From Methyloglobulus sp. (lineage in GTDB: Bacteria; Pseudomonadota; Gammaproteobacteria; Methylococcales; Methylomonadaceae): DNA of 9,236 nucleotides. The DNA is taken from contig JABFSV010000005.1 of NCBI GenBank assembly GCA_013140405.1, forward strand, positions 1-9,236. Direction: 5' to 3'. A program made the position numbers and the translations under genes. Under the pieces are notes generated by a model. That model ran no database searches and was not told where the DNA came from. It saw nothing but the letters and a program-made list of their open reading frames with translations. Each line of letters opens with the position of its first letter. Position 1 is the first letter of the stretch. Shown here one piece after another: positions 1 to 8,139 of the stretch.

Positions 1-1795
1 TGACACCCACCATCAACTCGCGCCCGTTTGGTTTTACAATCATAGGCTCAATTGATATCCCATCTACGTGTGCGTTTGGACGGTTGCGTTTAATGTTCTC
101 GACAAGTTCATGATAAGCGCCACGCACGGCTTGCGCGTTTATCAGATTGAGCCTAACACCGCCAGCATCCGTCTTGTGGGTGATGTCGGGTGAGTTAATT
201 TTCATTACCACCGGATAGCCCAGTTGCTGTGCGATCAGCAAGGCTTCATTAGGCGAATGCGCCACCAGGGTCTGTGCCACCGGAATATGGAAGGCCGATA
301 AGAGTGCTTTTGATTCCATTTCGCTCAATACCTTGCGGCTTTCCTGCAACGCTCCTTCTATGATCATACGTGCGCCTTCCACATCCGGTTCCAGATGATG
401 GGACAACGGCCCAGGCATCTGCATCAAGAGTTTCTGGTTTTGATAGTAGGCAGAAAGAAAGGAAAAAACTTCTACCGCCGGTTCCGGCGTGCGGAAACTG
501 GGTTTTCTGGCGTGATTGAACGCAGTGCGGGATTCTTCGACTTGCGCCCCACCCATCCAGCAGGTCAGCAACGGCTTGCTATATTGATTGGATAGTTCGA
601 TGACTGTGTTGGCGGCTTCCAAGGGCTTGGTCATCGCTTGTGGTGTGAGTATGGTCAACACACCATCTACATTGGGGTCTTCCAGGCAGGCTTTCACTGC
701 ATGATGGTAGCGGTCAGCCTGGGCATCACCGATAACATCCACAGGGTTACCATGTGACCAAGTGGCTGGTAGTACTTGGTTGAGCGTTTCAATAGTAATA
801 TCTGACAAGGAAGCCATAACCAACCCTAGGTCGGATGCACAATCTGTTGCCATCACGCCAGGGCCACCGCCATTGGTGACAATGGCCAGTCGGTTTCCAG
901 TGGGATGGAAACCGCAGGAAAGCGCCTTGGCAGCGGAAAACAGCTGGGTGATAGTTTGTACGCGGACAACACCAGCACGACGCACCGCTGCATCGAAAGC
1001 ATCATCCGAACCCACCAGAGAAGCGGTATGTGACATCGCCGCTTTGGAACCAGCAGGATAACGCCCTACTTTGACCAGAATCACGGGCTTAATGCGGGCG
1101 GCAGCACGGATCGAACTCATGAAACTGCGTGCGTTGCGGATACCTTCGATATAAAGCAGGATACTTTGGGTTAAAACATCCGACACCAGGTAGTCAAGAA
1201 TCTCACCAAAATCCAAATCCACCGACGAACCCATGGATACGACACTGGAAAACCCTACATCGTTGGATTGTGCCCAATCAAGGATAGCGGTACACAAAGC
1301 GCCAGATTGCGACACAAAGGCAAGGTTGCCCGTATTTGCGCTGCCTTTGTTAAAAGTGGCGTTTAGGCCAATGTCAGGGCGCATAACACCAAGACAATTG
1401 GGGCCAATCAGACGTATACCATAACGTTGGGCATTATCCAGCACCGTGCGTTCCAATGCCTTCCCTACCGCCCCAGTTTCGCCAAAGCCTGCCGTTATAA
1501 TGACTGCGGCCTTGACGTTGTGTTTGCCACATTCATCAATAATGCCAGGCACTGTTTCTGGCGGAGTGGCAATCACCGCCAATTCAACAGGTTCGATGAT
1601 TTGGGAGATTGAAGTATACGCTTTGCGGCCCTGGACTTCGGGATGACCCGGATTGATGGGATAAAGTGCGCCTTGAAAACCACTTTGCAGCATGTTCTGA
1701 AAAACAATTTGCCCTACGGAATCAATGCGGTCACTGGCACCAAAGACAACAACAGATTTTGGTGAAAATAGAGGTTTGAGATAATGTTGTGCCAT
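1..1795 (-). CDS. ADP(NDP)-forming acyl/acetyl-CoA synthetase, partial (C-terminus beyond window start)
   Basis: Seen: an open minus-strand frame of 598 codons runs off the left edge. Residues 1-130 form a CoA-binding Rossmann domain (VVVFGAS near 16-21, INPGH near 47-51, ITAGFGE near 100-106, GPNCLG at 131-136). Residues 150-460 are succinyl-CoA-ligase-like, with VSQSGAL at 161-167 and SHTASLVGS at 255-263. An ATP-grasp domain begins near 485 (KALLSAFHIPVA, GYPVVMKINSPDITHKTDAGGV). Known: such enzymes interconvert acyl-CoA + ADP + Pi and acid + CoA + ATP in the cytoplasm through a phospho-His. His256 sits in the position of that His, so the ligase half looks active, whereas Pat/PatZ protein acetyltransferases, as I recall them, lack it. 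Many proteobacterial homologues add a C-terminal GNAT domain; whether this one does lies outside the window. The start is uncertain: an in-frame ATG at 1801 (MVMAQ) is equally possible, and neither has a clear ribosome binding site. It is on the same strand as, and downstream of, the atp operon. The substrate is not determined. Confidence 0.9.
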   Translation of the reverse strand, partial: MAQHYLKPLFSPKSVVVFGASDRIDSVGQIVFQNMLQSGFQGALYPINPGHPEVQGRKAYTSISQIIEPVELAVIATPPETVPGIIDECGKHNVKAAVIITAGFGETGAVGKALERTVLDNAQRYGIRLIGPNCLGVMRPDIGLNATFNKGSANTGNLAFVSQSGALCTAILDWAQSNDVGFSSVVSMGSSVDLDFGEILDYLVSDVLTQSILLYIEGIRNARSFMSSIRAAARIKPVILVKVGRYPAGSKAAMSHTASLVGSDDAFDAAVRRAGVVRVQTITQLFSAAKALSCGFHPTGNRLAIVTNGGGPGVMATDCASDLGLVMASLSDITIETLNQVLPATWSHGNPVDVIGDAQADRYHHAVKACLEDPNVDGVLTILTPQAMTKPLEAANTVIELSNQYSKPLLTCWMGGAQVEESRTAFNHARKPSFRTPEPAVEVFSFLSAYYQNQKLLMQMPGPLSHHLEPDVEGARMIIEGALQESRKVLSEMESKALLSAFHIPVAQTLVAHSPNEALLIAQQLGYPVVMKINSPDITHKTDAGGVRLNLINAQAVRGAYHELVENIKRNRPNAHVDGISIEPMIVKPNGRELMVGV

Positions 1796-1826
1796 GACCA
1801 TAAATTCTATTGGAAGGTAAGCCCTT

Positions 1827-1856
1827 ATCTTAGTGGATTTGGGGAGTTAGCGCCAA
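1827..1856 (-). promoter_or_regulatory. possible weak sigma70 promoter for the acyl-CoA synthetase gene
   Basis: In the 94-bp gap after atpG, the minus strand reads TTGGCG (1856-1851), an 18-bp spacer, then TAAGAT (1832-1827). Each box matches four of six consensus bases. Initiation would fall near 1820, about 20-25 nt before the start codon. This is a pattern match only; read-through from the atp operon is an alternative. Confidence 0.25.
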
Positions 1857-1882
1857 AACATCATTACCGACGATAACGGCAA
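1855..1882 (-). terminator. weak candidate terminator after atpG
   Basis: On the minus strand, 8 nt after the atpG stop codon, TTGCCG and CGGTAA can pair as a 6-bp stem with one G-U pair around a 7-nt loop (1882-1864). TGATGTTTT follows (1863-1855). The stem is short and the T-tract is only four long, so termination would be partial at best. The location between two units is the main support. Confidence 0.25.
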
Positions 1883-1889
1883 GAATAGG

Positions 1890-2735
1890 TTAAGGATTTT
1901 CTGAATTTAACAGGATGACTTCTATTTCCTCGGTGATTTCCTCCTGACGATATATTTGTATTTTTCGATGAAGGTTAACTGTTTCATCGTCCAGGTGTTT
2001 TACTGCGCCTTCTAAATGCTGCAAGCGACTGTGGTTCTCAGCTATCAGCGAGATGTACAATATTTCATGCAATACTGCAAATAAGTAATGATGCACCAAG
2101 TCTGAATAAAACTCAGCCGCATCAAGATTGATCAGAGGTGGATATCCATAGCTTGGTTTTCTTTGTTGTTGCAGTGGGAATGGCGGAAATATTTGCCGTA
2201 ATGTAATGCAACCGGATATATTCCCATGGTAAACAACCGTTAGCCGGATTTCTGCTTGACCTACTGCGGTAGGGTTGTTCATTTCCTTCAATGAGTTAAT
2301 GGTATTGATTAGCTCAGTTAGAACAGCGGGAACCTCTTCGGCGATATTGGCACCTGAAATTACTGCTATGGCTGGTGGGCTATTCTCTGATGAAAGCCTG
2401 TTACCCAATCTACTACCAATTGCAATAATGCCAGAATGAGATTTATCTGCAATGGTAATTATCAGGCTTTCGTTAAAATCACCGCAAAAACCACGCTCTG
2501 CCCCAACCAAAATATAAATATGCTTGGCGGAATCAAGCCCTATAGGTAGGTTAGGGTAAAAATCCAGGAAATCCATAGCCGCATTTTCAATATTAACAAC
2601 GGTTTGGCTTTGCATGGATTGGTAACGGGTCAGTTTATGAATTTCCATAAATGCCAAGTTTTTCATAGAGTTTAATATCGCACGTATTTCCTCCAATTGG
2701 GTGATATGCAGTTGCAAGTCGTGACTTTGGCTCAT
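1890..2735 (-). CDS. atpG: F1Fo (N-type) ATPase subunit gamma
   Basis: This is the central rotor shaft of F1, whose paired N- and C-terminal helices turn inside the alpha3beta3 head. The protein is 281 residues, close to the usual 285-290. Seen: the N-terminal helix has [13 protein letters not shown] near 23-35, at the place of the family's [24 protein letters not shown] near 78-91 matches the conserved (S/A)DRGLCGxxN turn. The C-terminal helix ([19 protein letters not shown] and onward, then [14 protein letters not shown]) matches the family's SEHxxRMxAMxxAxxNA...RQxxITxEI pattern. The start is fixed by an ATGA overlap with the atpA stop. It is the last gene of the operon, as in other N-ATPase clusters. 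The sequence is divergent from housekeeping gamma subunits (for example FMEIHK for AASKL), as expected of the alternative family. Confidence 0.93.
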   Translation of the reverse strand: MSQSHDLQLHITQLEEIRAILNSMKNLAFMEIHKLTRYQSMQSQTVVNIENAAMDFLDFYPNLPIGLDSAKHIYILVGAERGFCGDFNESLIITIADKSHSGIIAIGSRLGNRLSSENSPPAIAVISGANIAEEVPAVLTELINTINSLKEMNNPTAVGQAEIRLTVVYHGNISGCITLRQIFPPFPLQQQRKPSYGYPPLINLDAAEFYSDLVHHYLFAVLHEILYISLIAENHSRLQHLEGAVKHLDDETVNLHRKIQIYRQEEITEEIEVILLNSENP

Positions 2736-4216
2736 GAAGTTTGGATGCCCGACTTAAACCAGTTGCCAACAGTTTGTCGCCATTGCCCTGGACTGCTGTC
2801 CAATGTCAACGACGTGATAGCAACTTCCTGTTCAATTTTTGCCAAATATCTGGTAATTTCGGTGAGTTCCAGAGCATTAAAAAAGCCTTCATTAAATGCG
2901 GTCAACCAGGCTAATTGGAACAGATTACTTAATGGTTTAAGCCGATCCTGCTTCAGTATTTCACGCAATAGCCGTCCACGTTTAATCCGTACTTCCATGG
3001 ATGTTTCCAGACGCTGTCCAAACCGAGTAAAGGCTTCCAGTTCCAAAAACTGTAGATAATCGAGCTTCATCTGTCCGGCTTGGTCACGAATACTCGGATG
3101 CTGCGCTTTGCCGCCTATCCGTGAGACCGATTTGGCAATGTCAATTGCTGGGCGAAATCCTGAATTAAATAAGTTGTTATCGAGATAGATTTGCCCGTCG
3201 GTGATCGAAATCAGGTTGGTTGGTATGTAGGCGGCAATTTCACCTTGCTTGGTTTCAACGATGGGCAAAGCAGTCATGCTGCCGCCGCCATTTTCGGCAT
3301 TCAAGCTGGTTGAGCGTTCCAAAAGGCGGGAGTGAACAAAGAATATGTCGCCCGGATAGGCTTCCCTTCCAGGTGGGCGGCGTAATAATAAAGACAGTTC
3401 GCGATACGTTCTGGCGTGGGTAGAGAGGTCATCGTAAACAATCAAGGTATTGCGCCCCTGAGCCATCCAGTATTCAGCCAATGCACAACCTGCAAAGGGT
3501 GCGATGTATTGTAATCCAGGGAGGGCGCTGGCTTCGGCGACGACACAAACAGTGTAGCCAAGCGCTCCATGGGATTTCAGTGTTTCTATCGTACTAACAA
3601 CGGCAGAACGTTTTTGGCCGATCAGCACATAAATGCAAATCACATCCTTATCTTTCTGGTTGACGACCGTGTCGATGGCAATTGATGTCCTGCCCAGCCC
3701 TTCATCACCTATTATCAATTGCCGCTGGCCCTTGCCTATCGGGATCAAGGTATCGATAATTTTGATGCCGGTGTACAAGGGCTTATCAACAAAATCCCTG
3801 GCTATAATGGCGGGTGAGGCTTGTTCGAGATTGCCTCTACCAGAACCTGATGGCGGAACTTGCCCGTCTAGCGGCTTACCGAGAGGGTCTACTATCCGCC
3901 CTAAGAAATCGTCATCGACCGGTATGCTAAGGGGATGCCGTGCATGACAAACGTTGGTGCCTGAGGTCAGGCTTTCGGTCTGGTATAGCAAAATTGCACC
4001 GATTCGGTCTCGGTTAAGATCAAACACCATGCCTCGGCTGCCGTCGGCAAAAATCAGGATATCTTCGATAGCCGCTGAAGGTAAACCTTTAATCCAAGTT
4101 ATGCCATCGCCCACCGAAACGACAGTCCCTTGCTCGGTGATACGCAGCCCTGGCTCATAGCCGGAAATCCAGTCTGCCTGTTTTTCCAGTGCGGTTTTAG
4201 GCTTGTTCGGACTCAT
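2732..4216 (-). CDS. atpA: F1Fo (N-type) ATPase subunit alpha
   Basis: Non-catalytic nucleotide-binding subunit of F1, 494 residues from the chosen start (family about 500-515). Seen: beta-barrel start [10 protein letters not shown] (30-39); [14 protein letters not shown] (105-118); P-loop GDEGLGRT (170-177); Walker B region [12 protein letters not shown] (257-268); [12 protein letters not shown] (279-290); and [10 protein letters not shown] (363-372), whose Arg366 is the arginine finger reaching into the catalytic site. Odd: the P-loop Lys is Arg176 and the family's RQT is EGL (canonical GDRQTGKT), so nucleotide binding at the non-catalytic site may be altered. Start: an upstream ATG at 4294 would add 26 residues with no family counterpart and overlap atpF by 98 bp. 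ATG at 4216 overlaps atpF by only 20 bp, has an upstream GAG, and begins like other alpha subunits. The stop overlaps the atpG start (ATGA). Confidence 0.95.
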   Translation of the reverse strand: MSPNKPKTALEKQADWISGYEPGLRITEQGTVVSVGDGITWIKGLPSAAIEDILIFADGSRGMVFDLNRDRIGAILLYQTESLTSGTNVCHARHPLSIPVDDDFLGRIVDPLGKPLDGQVPPSGSGRGNLEQASPAIIARDFVDKPLYTGIKIIDTLIPIGKGQRQLIIGDEGLGRTSIAIDTVVNQKDKDVICIYVLIGQKRSAVVSTIETLKSHGALGYTVCVVAEASALPGLQYIAPFAGCALAEYWMAQGRNTLIVYDDLSTHARTYRELSLLLRRPPGREAYPGDIFFVHSRLLERSTSLNAENGGGSMTALPIVETKQGEIAAYIPTNLISITDGQIYLDNNLFNSGFRPAIDIAKSVSRIGGKAQHPSIRDQAGQMKLDYLQFLELEAFTRFGQRLETSMEVRIKRGRLLREILKQDRLKPLSNLFQLAWLTAFNEGFFNALELTEITRYLAKIEQEVAITSLTLDSSPGQWRQTVGNWFKSGIQTS

Positions 4217-4952
4217 AAGCGATCTCGGCAAAACCGACCAGTTCGTGTCCCAAGTTGGCATGTAGTACCCAAGCTCCAATATCGATGCGAACACCAGCGA
4301 TTAAAGCACTATCTTGTTTATATTGAGAATCTACGGGATGATTGATTAGCAAACCCAGTTTTTGCTCTAATTGCTGTCTCAGATCAATTGCAAGTGGATA
4401 GGCACTGGTTACTTTGATGTTTAGTGGCTTTTTTGAATCCGATAGTTGAAGGCTGAGTTTGCTGGCTTCCGGCATGGCAGCCAGTTGGTCGATTAGCATG
4501 GCAAGCAAACGACCTTCCACTTCTAGCCCAGCCGCCTGCTGCAATAACAAGCCTGCAAAGCGCGCACCGTTCTCTAATGCCTGTTTTTCAGCTTGTTGTT
4601 GAAATTCTTCTTGCTGGCGGGTAAGCGTTACTTTGGCTTTTTGGCGTTCCTGTTCAAGCTCGCTTCGGAGTTTTTCCAATTGTGTGCTTCTTTCTACTTC
4701 AAATTGTTGGTGCAGTTCAGCTTGTGCAGCCTTTTTTTCTTGTTCCCAAAGCTGTTGACGGTTTTCATAAAGTTTGCGTTGTTCTTCTGCTTCATCATGA
4801 AGTTTTTTGGCTTCTTCAAGCGATTGGTCGATATGTTGCTTGCGCTTAGCAATCATCTCCAGAAGCGGTTTATAAAAAAGACGCTGCAAAATCCAGATCA
4901 GGATCAGGAAATTGATAGTCTCTAAAATAAAGGTCGTAGTGTTAAATTCCAT
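4197..4952 (-). CDS. atpF: F1Fo (N-type) ATPase subunit b with delta-like C-terminal region
   Basis: Peripheral stalk subunit linking Fo to the top of F1. The protein has 251 residues, much longer than a usual b subunit (about 156). Seen: one N-terminal membrane helix (about 8-27); a long charged coiled coil rich in Glu, Gln, Lys and Arg (about 32-128); a helical linker; and a C-terminal part (about 178-245) with KVTSAYPLA, then LEQKLG, then [21 protein letters not shown]. This last part resembles the end of delta/OSCP (V-SA-PL...dp-LIGG-RI-iGd-v-D-S). Known: N-ATPase operons lack a separate atpH and carry such a fused or extended AtpF; no atpH is present here. It lies 15 nt after atpE with a weak ribosome binding site and overlaps atpA by 20 bp, so translational coupling with atpA is likely. 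The delta similarity is by eye, and the boundary is approximate. Confidence 0.92.
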   Translation of the reverse strand: MEFNTTTFILETINFLILIWILQRLFYKPLLEMIAKRKQHIDQSLEEAKKLHDEAEEQRKLYENRQQLWEQEKKAAQAELHQQFEVERSTQLEKLRSELEQERQKAKVTLTRQQEEFQQQAEKQALENGARFAGLLLQQAAGLEVEGRLLAMLIDQLAAMPEASKLSLQLSDSKKPLNIKVTSAYPLAIDLRQQLEQKLGLLINHPVDSQYKQDSALIAGVRIDIGAWVLHANLGHELVGFAEIAYESEQA

Positions 4953-4967
4953 GCTGATTTATGTCGC

Positions 4968-5234
4968 TTATTTAATAATGTACTCAAGCAAGGGGTTGCG
5001 GAATAACACAATCAAGATAATAACCAGGCTATAGATGGCCAAGGATTCGATCATCGCCAGACCGATAAACAAGGTGCGCATAATCGACCGTTCCGACTCG
5101 GGTTGCCGGGAAAGCGCCTCCAATGCACTGCTGATGGCTTTGCCCATTGCCAATGCCGGTAACATGACGCCGATGGCAATCCCGAAAATGGCGGCGACGC
5201 TCGACCCTAAAACGATCATGGAAATATCGGACAT
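4968..5234 (-). CDS. atpE: F1Fo (N-type) ATPase subunit c (rotor ring)
   Basis: The 88-residue hairpin subunit forms the ion-carrying rotor ring. Seen: TM1 (about 6-30), polar loop with the invariant RQPE (43-46) that contacts gamma/epsilon, and TM2 (about 53-77) with the carboxylate Glu63 in MIESLAIY (61-68). Aligned by RQPE to the Na+-type c subunit of Ilyobacter tartaricus, Glu63, Ser64 and Tyr68 match ligands E65, S66 and Y70. However, Met30 replaces Q32, Met61 replaces V63 and Leu65 replaces T67. Typical N-ATPase c subunits, as I recall, carry a second Glu in TM1 where Met30 sits. The Na+ site therefore looks incomplete and H+ coupling is more likely (inference). The strong ribosome binding site just upstream fits the high copy number of c. 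It lies 2 nt after atpB. Confidence 0.95.
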   Translation of the reverse strand: MSDISMIVLGSSVAAIFGIAIGVMLPALAMGKAISSALEALSRQPESERSIMRTLFIGLAMIESLAIYSLVIILIVLFRNPLLEYIIK

Positions 5235-5236
5235 AA

Positions 5237-5902
5237 TTACTCCTGTGAATTGAGTTGCTGGGATTGTATCGCGCCTGCCAGATAGATCAGTGCAAGCATA
5301 CCGAAAATATAAGCTTGTACCAATGCTTCGATAATATGTAGCATCAGGATTGGAATCGGTGCAAGAAAGCCCGCCACCAGTAAAATCAACATGGCAGCCA
5401 TTTCCAAACTCATCATGTTTCCGAATAAACGGATTGCCAGCGCCAAGGTGCGGGTAAATTCGCTAATAATATGGAAAGGCAACAAAATCGGACTAGGTGT
5501 CAGATAATGATGAAGATATTTTTTTAAGCCCTGTGTCTTGATGCCGAACCAATGCACCGAAAAAAACACCAATACCGCCAGCGCCGAGGTGACAGATAGG
5601 TCACGGGTTGGGGAGTGTAATCCCGGTATCAAGCTTACCAGATTGGCGATGGTGAGGAATATCCACAAAGATGCGATGAAAGGCATAATCTGTCGGCCAT
5701 GTTCCGGCGCTACCGCCAGGATTGCTTCGTCGATTGCGGCGACGATGTTTTCGACAACGGTTTGAACTGTACCTGGGAATAACTTTAAATTCCGGGTCGA
5801 AAGCCAGGCAATTAACGACAATACCAGCATGACACCCCATGTGGTAATCACAGAGAGACTTATCACTACGGAGCCAATCGCAAAAGAATAAGCATTTTCC
5901 AT
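5237..5902 (-). CDS. atpB: F1Fo (N-type) ATPase subunit a
   Basis: Membrane stator subunit that forms the two ion half-channels against the c-ring. 221 residues, shorter than the housekeeping subunit a (about 270) but normal for N-ATPases, with about five hydrophobic segments (roughly 10-34, 73-95, 103-121, 137-186, 187-210). Seen: the essential arginine Arg158 in [16 protein letters not shown] (150-165), equivalent to E. coli Arg210. [19 protein letters not shown] (190-208) holds Glu192 and Gln196 at the place of the conserved last-helix polar residues. [13 protein letters not shown] (41-53) is a family-typical stretch near the N-terminus. The start ATG has AGGA (5912-5909) six nt upstream. 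Only 11 bp separate it from atpQ, so the atpR gene normally found here is absent. The essential Arg is intact, so the stator should be functional. Confidence 0.94.
   Translation of the reverse strand: MENAYSFAIGSVVISLSVITTWGVMLVLSLIAWLSTRNLKLFPGTVQTVVENIVAAIDEAILAVAPEHGRQIMPFIASLWIFLTIANLVSLIPGLHSPTRDLSVTSALAVLVFFSVHWFGIKTQGLKKYLHHYLTPSPILLPFHIISEFTRTLALAIRLFGNMMSLEMAAMLILLVAGFLAPIPILMLHIIEALVQAYIFGMLALIYLAGAIQSQQLNSQE
5240..5244 (-). promoter_or_regulatory. strong ribosome binding site of atpE
   Basis: AGGAG on the minus strand lies 5 nt before the atpE ATG, inside the last codons of atpB. It is the best Shine-Dalgarno match in the operon. This fits the need for many more c subunits than other Fo subunits from one transcript. 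Confidence 0.8.
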
Positions 5903-5913
5903 TATCTTTCCTA

Positions 5914-6183
5914 TTAATCTTTAATCAGAAAATACACGTTTAATATCCCGATGACCACGCCAGTGAGTAATAAGCTGAGCGTCCAGCGCATGGAATATCC
6001 TGCCATCATCCCATCCAGCCAACTTCCTAAATAAGCGCCTGCAATAACCGGCAAAACCATGACCAATCCTAAAGTGCCGATATAAATTGTTTGCGACAAC
6101 AGGTTAGGGCGGTCATGTTCGGCTTTTTTTATCCGAATGACCTGCTTCTCAATCTTGGTTTTCAAATTATGCAGATCTTTCAT
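5914..6183 (-). CDS. atpQ: N-ATPase accessory membrane protein AtpQ (AtpI / 'gene 1'-like)
   Basis: Small membrane protein of 89 residues. Seen: a charged N-terminal helix ([19 protein letters not shown], 8-26), then two membrane helices (about 34-53 with [18 protein letters not shown], and 66-86 with [19 protein letters not shown]). The short loop between them has SWLDG. This is the two-helix pattern of the AtpI/gene-1 family, in which AtpI is an assembly or Mg2+/c-ring-related factor. In N-ATPase operons the protein at this position is called AtpQ. Its exact role is unsettled. Start: ATG at 6183 overlaps the atpC stop (ATGA); a GTG two codons upstream at 6189 is an alternative. It is normally followed by atpR, which is missing here. 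Confidence 0.85.
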   Translation of the reverse strand: MKDLHNLKTKIEKQVIRIKKAEHDRPNLLSQTIYIGTLGLVMVLPVIAGAYLGSWLDGMMAGYSMRWTLSLLLTGVVIGILNVYFLIKD

Positions 6184-6590
6184 CGCCACCCGCTCGGTTT
6201 ACGTTGCAAGGACACCATGCGTTTTAACATGGCCTGTTCCATTCTGTGCAGGCTAAGCCGGGTTGCCCGCAAATTATCTTCCTCGGTTATTAGTTGCCTA
6301 TCCAATAAAGTACTGATCCGGTCAAAGTCAGTGTCAACCAGGAAATGCCGGGTACTCACCGTTAATACATTCTTCTTGAAATACAGCACGCCTCCTGGCA
6401 ACGCCAGATATTGCCAGTCTTCTGACTTCTGCCGAAACCGAGCCAAACCAAATACTAGGGTGGTCATAAATCGGTCATGATGGGCTTGAATACCGAAACT
6501 TCCCGATGCATCCATGCCCACAAAAGTGCTTACATCCTGAATGCTTAGCTCATTGGTGGCATCATATAAGTTCATTACAAACGAATTCAT
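6180..6590 (-). CDS. atpC: F1Fo (N-type) ATPase subunit epsilon
   Basis: Subunit of the F1 central stalk, binding gamma and the c-ring loop and able to brake ATP hydrolysis. 136 residues from the chosen start. Seen: an N-terminal beta-sandwich (about 6-84) with GSFGIQAHHDRFMTTLVFG (30-48), the counterpart of the family's GExGILPxHAxxxxxLxxG, and ALPGGVLYFKKNVLTVST (63-80), matching the GGxxxVxxNxVTVL strand pair. A helical tail follows (about 86-130). The start at 6590 lies 2 nt after the atpD stop and is backed by AGGA six nt upstream; an in-frame ATG at 6623 would reach 31 bp into atpD and lacks family support. Its position straight after atpD is normal for N-ATPases. The beta-sandwich is diverged (AHHDR where ILPxHA is usual), so sequence searches may give a weak hit. 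Confidence 0.9.
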   Translation of the reverse strand: MNSFVMNLYDATNELSIQDVSTFVGMDASGSFGIQAHHDRFMTTLVFGLARFRQKSEDWQYLALPGGVLYFKKNVLTVSTRHFLVDTDFDRISTLLDRQLITEEDNLRATRLSLHRMEQAMLKRMVSLQRKPSGWR

Positions 6591-6592
6591 TT

Positions 6593-8014
<1,422 letters not shown>

Positions 8015-8079
8015 TCACTAGGAAAATATGGGTCACCAGATTAAAGTTTTGCTCTATCAATGATTTTTTCACTAAAAAC

Positions 8080-8097
8080 CATATTGCAAGCAATATG
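8080..8097. repeat. perfect inverted repeat, candidate operator
   Basis: CATATTGC-AA-GCAATATG is an 18-bp site with 8-bp perfect arms. A third GCAATA half-site follows directly (8097-8102), and an ATATTGC copy lies at the atpD start (7981-7987), 100 bp away. The repeat lies over the -35 box and spacer of the predicted hoxF promoter, so a dimeric regulator bound here could block or control transcription. No regulator gene is visible in the window, and the protein that binds is unknown. Confidence 0.5.
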
Positions 8098-8112
8098 CAA
8101 TAGGCGTATTAA
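8084..8112 (+). promoter_or_regulatory. predicted sigma70-type promoter of hoxF
   Basis: TTGCAA (8084-8089), a 17-bp spacer, then TATTAA (8107-8112). Each box matches four of six consensus bases with ideal spacing. Initiation near 8119 would give a leader of about 20 nt before the hoxF start. The -10 box lies within a 10-bp palindrome (GTATTAATAC, 8106-8115). I found no equally good promoter for atpD on the other strand. Confidence 0.4.
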
Positions 8113-8139
8113 TACCACGGTAAACATCCAAAAGGTTTG

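Noticed and set aside
395..1646. Several plus-strand open frames of 60-100 codons opposite the acyl-CoA synthetase gene
   Set aside because: They are antisense to a clearly recognisable protein, have no family resemblance and have arginine/proline-rich shadow composition.
1816..1833. Near-palindrome AAGGTAAGCCCTTATCTT in the gap after atpG
   Set aside because: The arms are short with a mismatch and no T-tract follows. It overlaps the candidate promoter and is not convincing as a terminator or operator.
4217..4294. Longer atpA reading frame starting at ATG 4294 (26 extra residues)
   Set aside because: It overlaps atpF by 98 bp, the added residues have no counterpart in alpha subunits, and ATG 4216 gives a normal N-terminus.
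8106..8115. GTATTAATAC palindrome as a separate operator or a symmetric bidirectional promoter
   Set aside because: It coincides with the predicted -10 box and is only 10 bp of AT-rich sequence. No matching -35 box was found on the minus strand.
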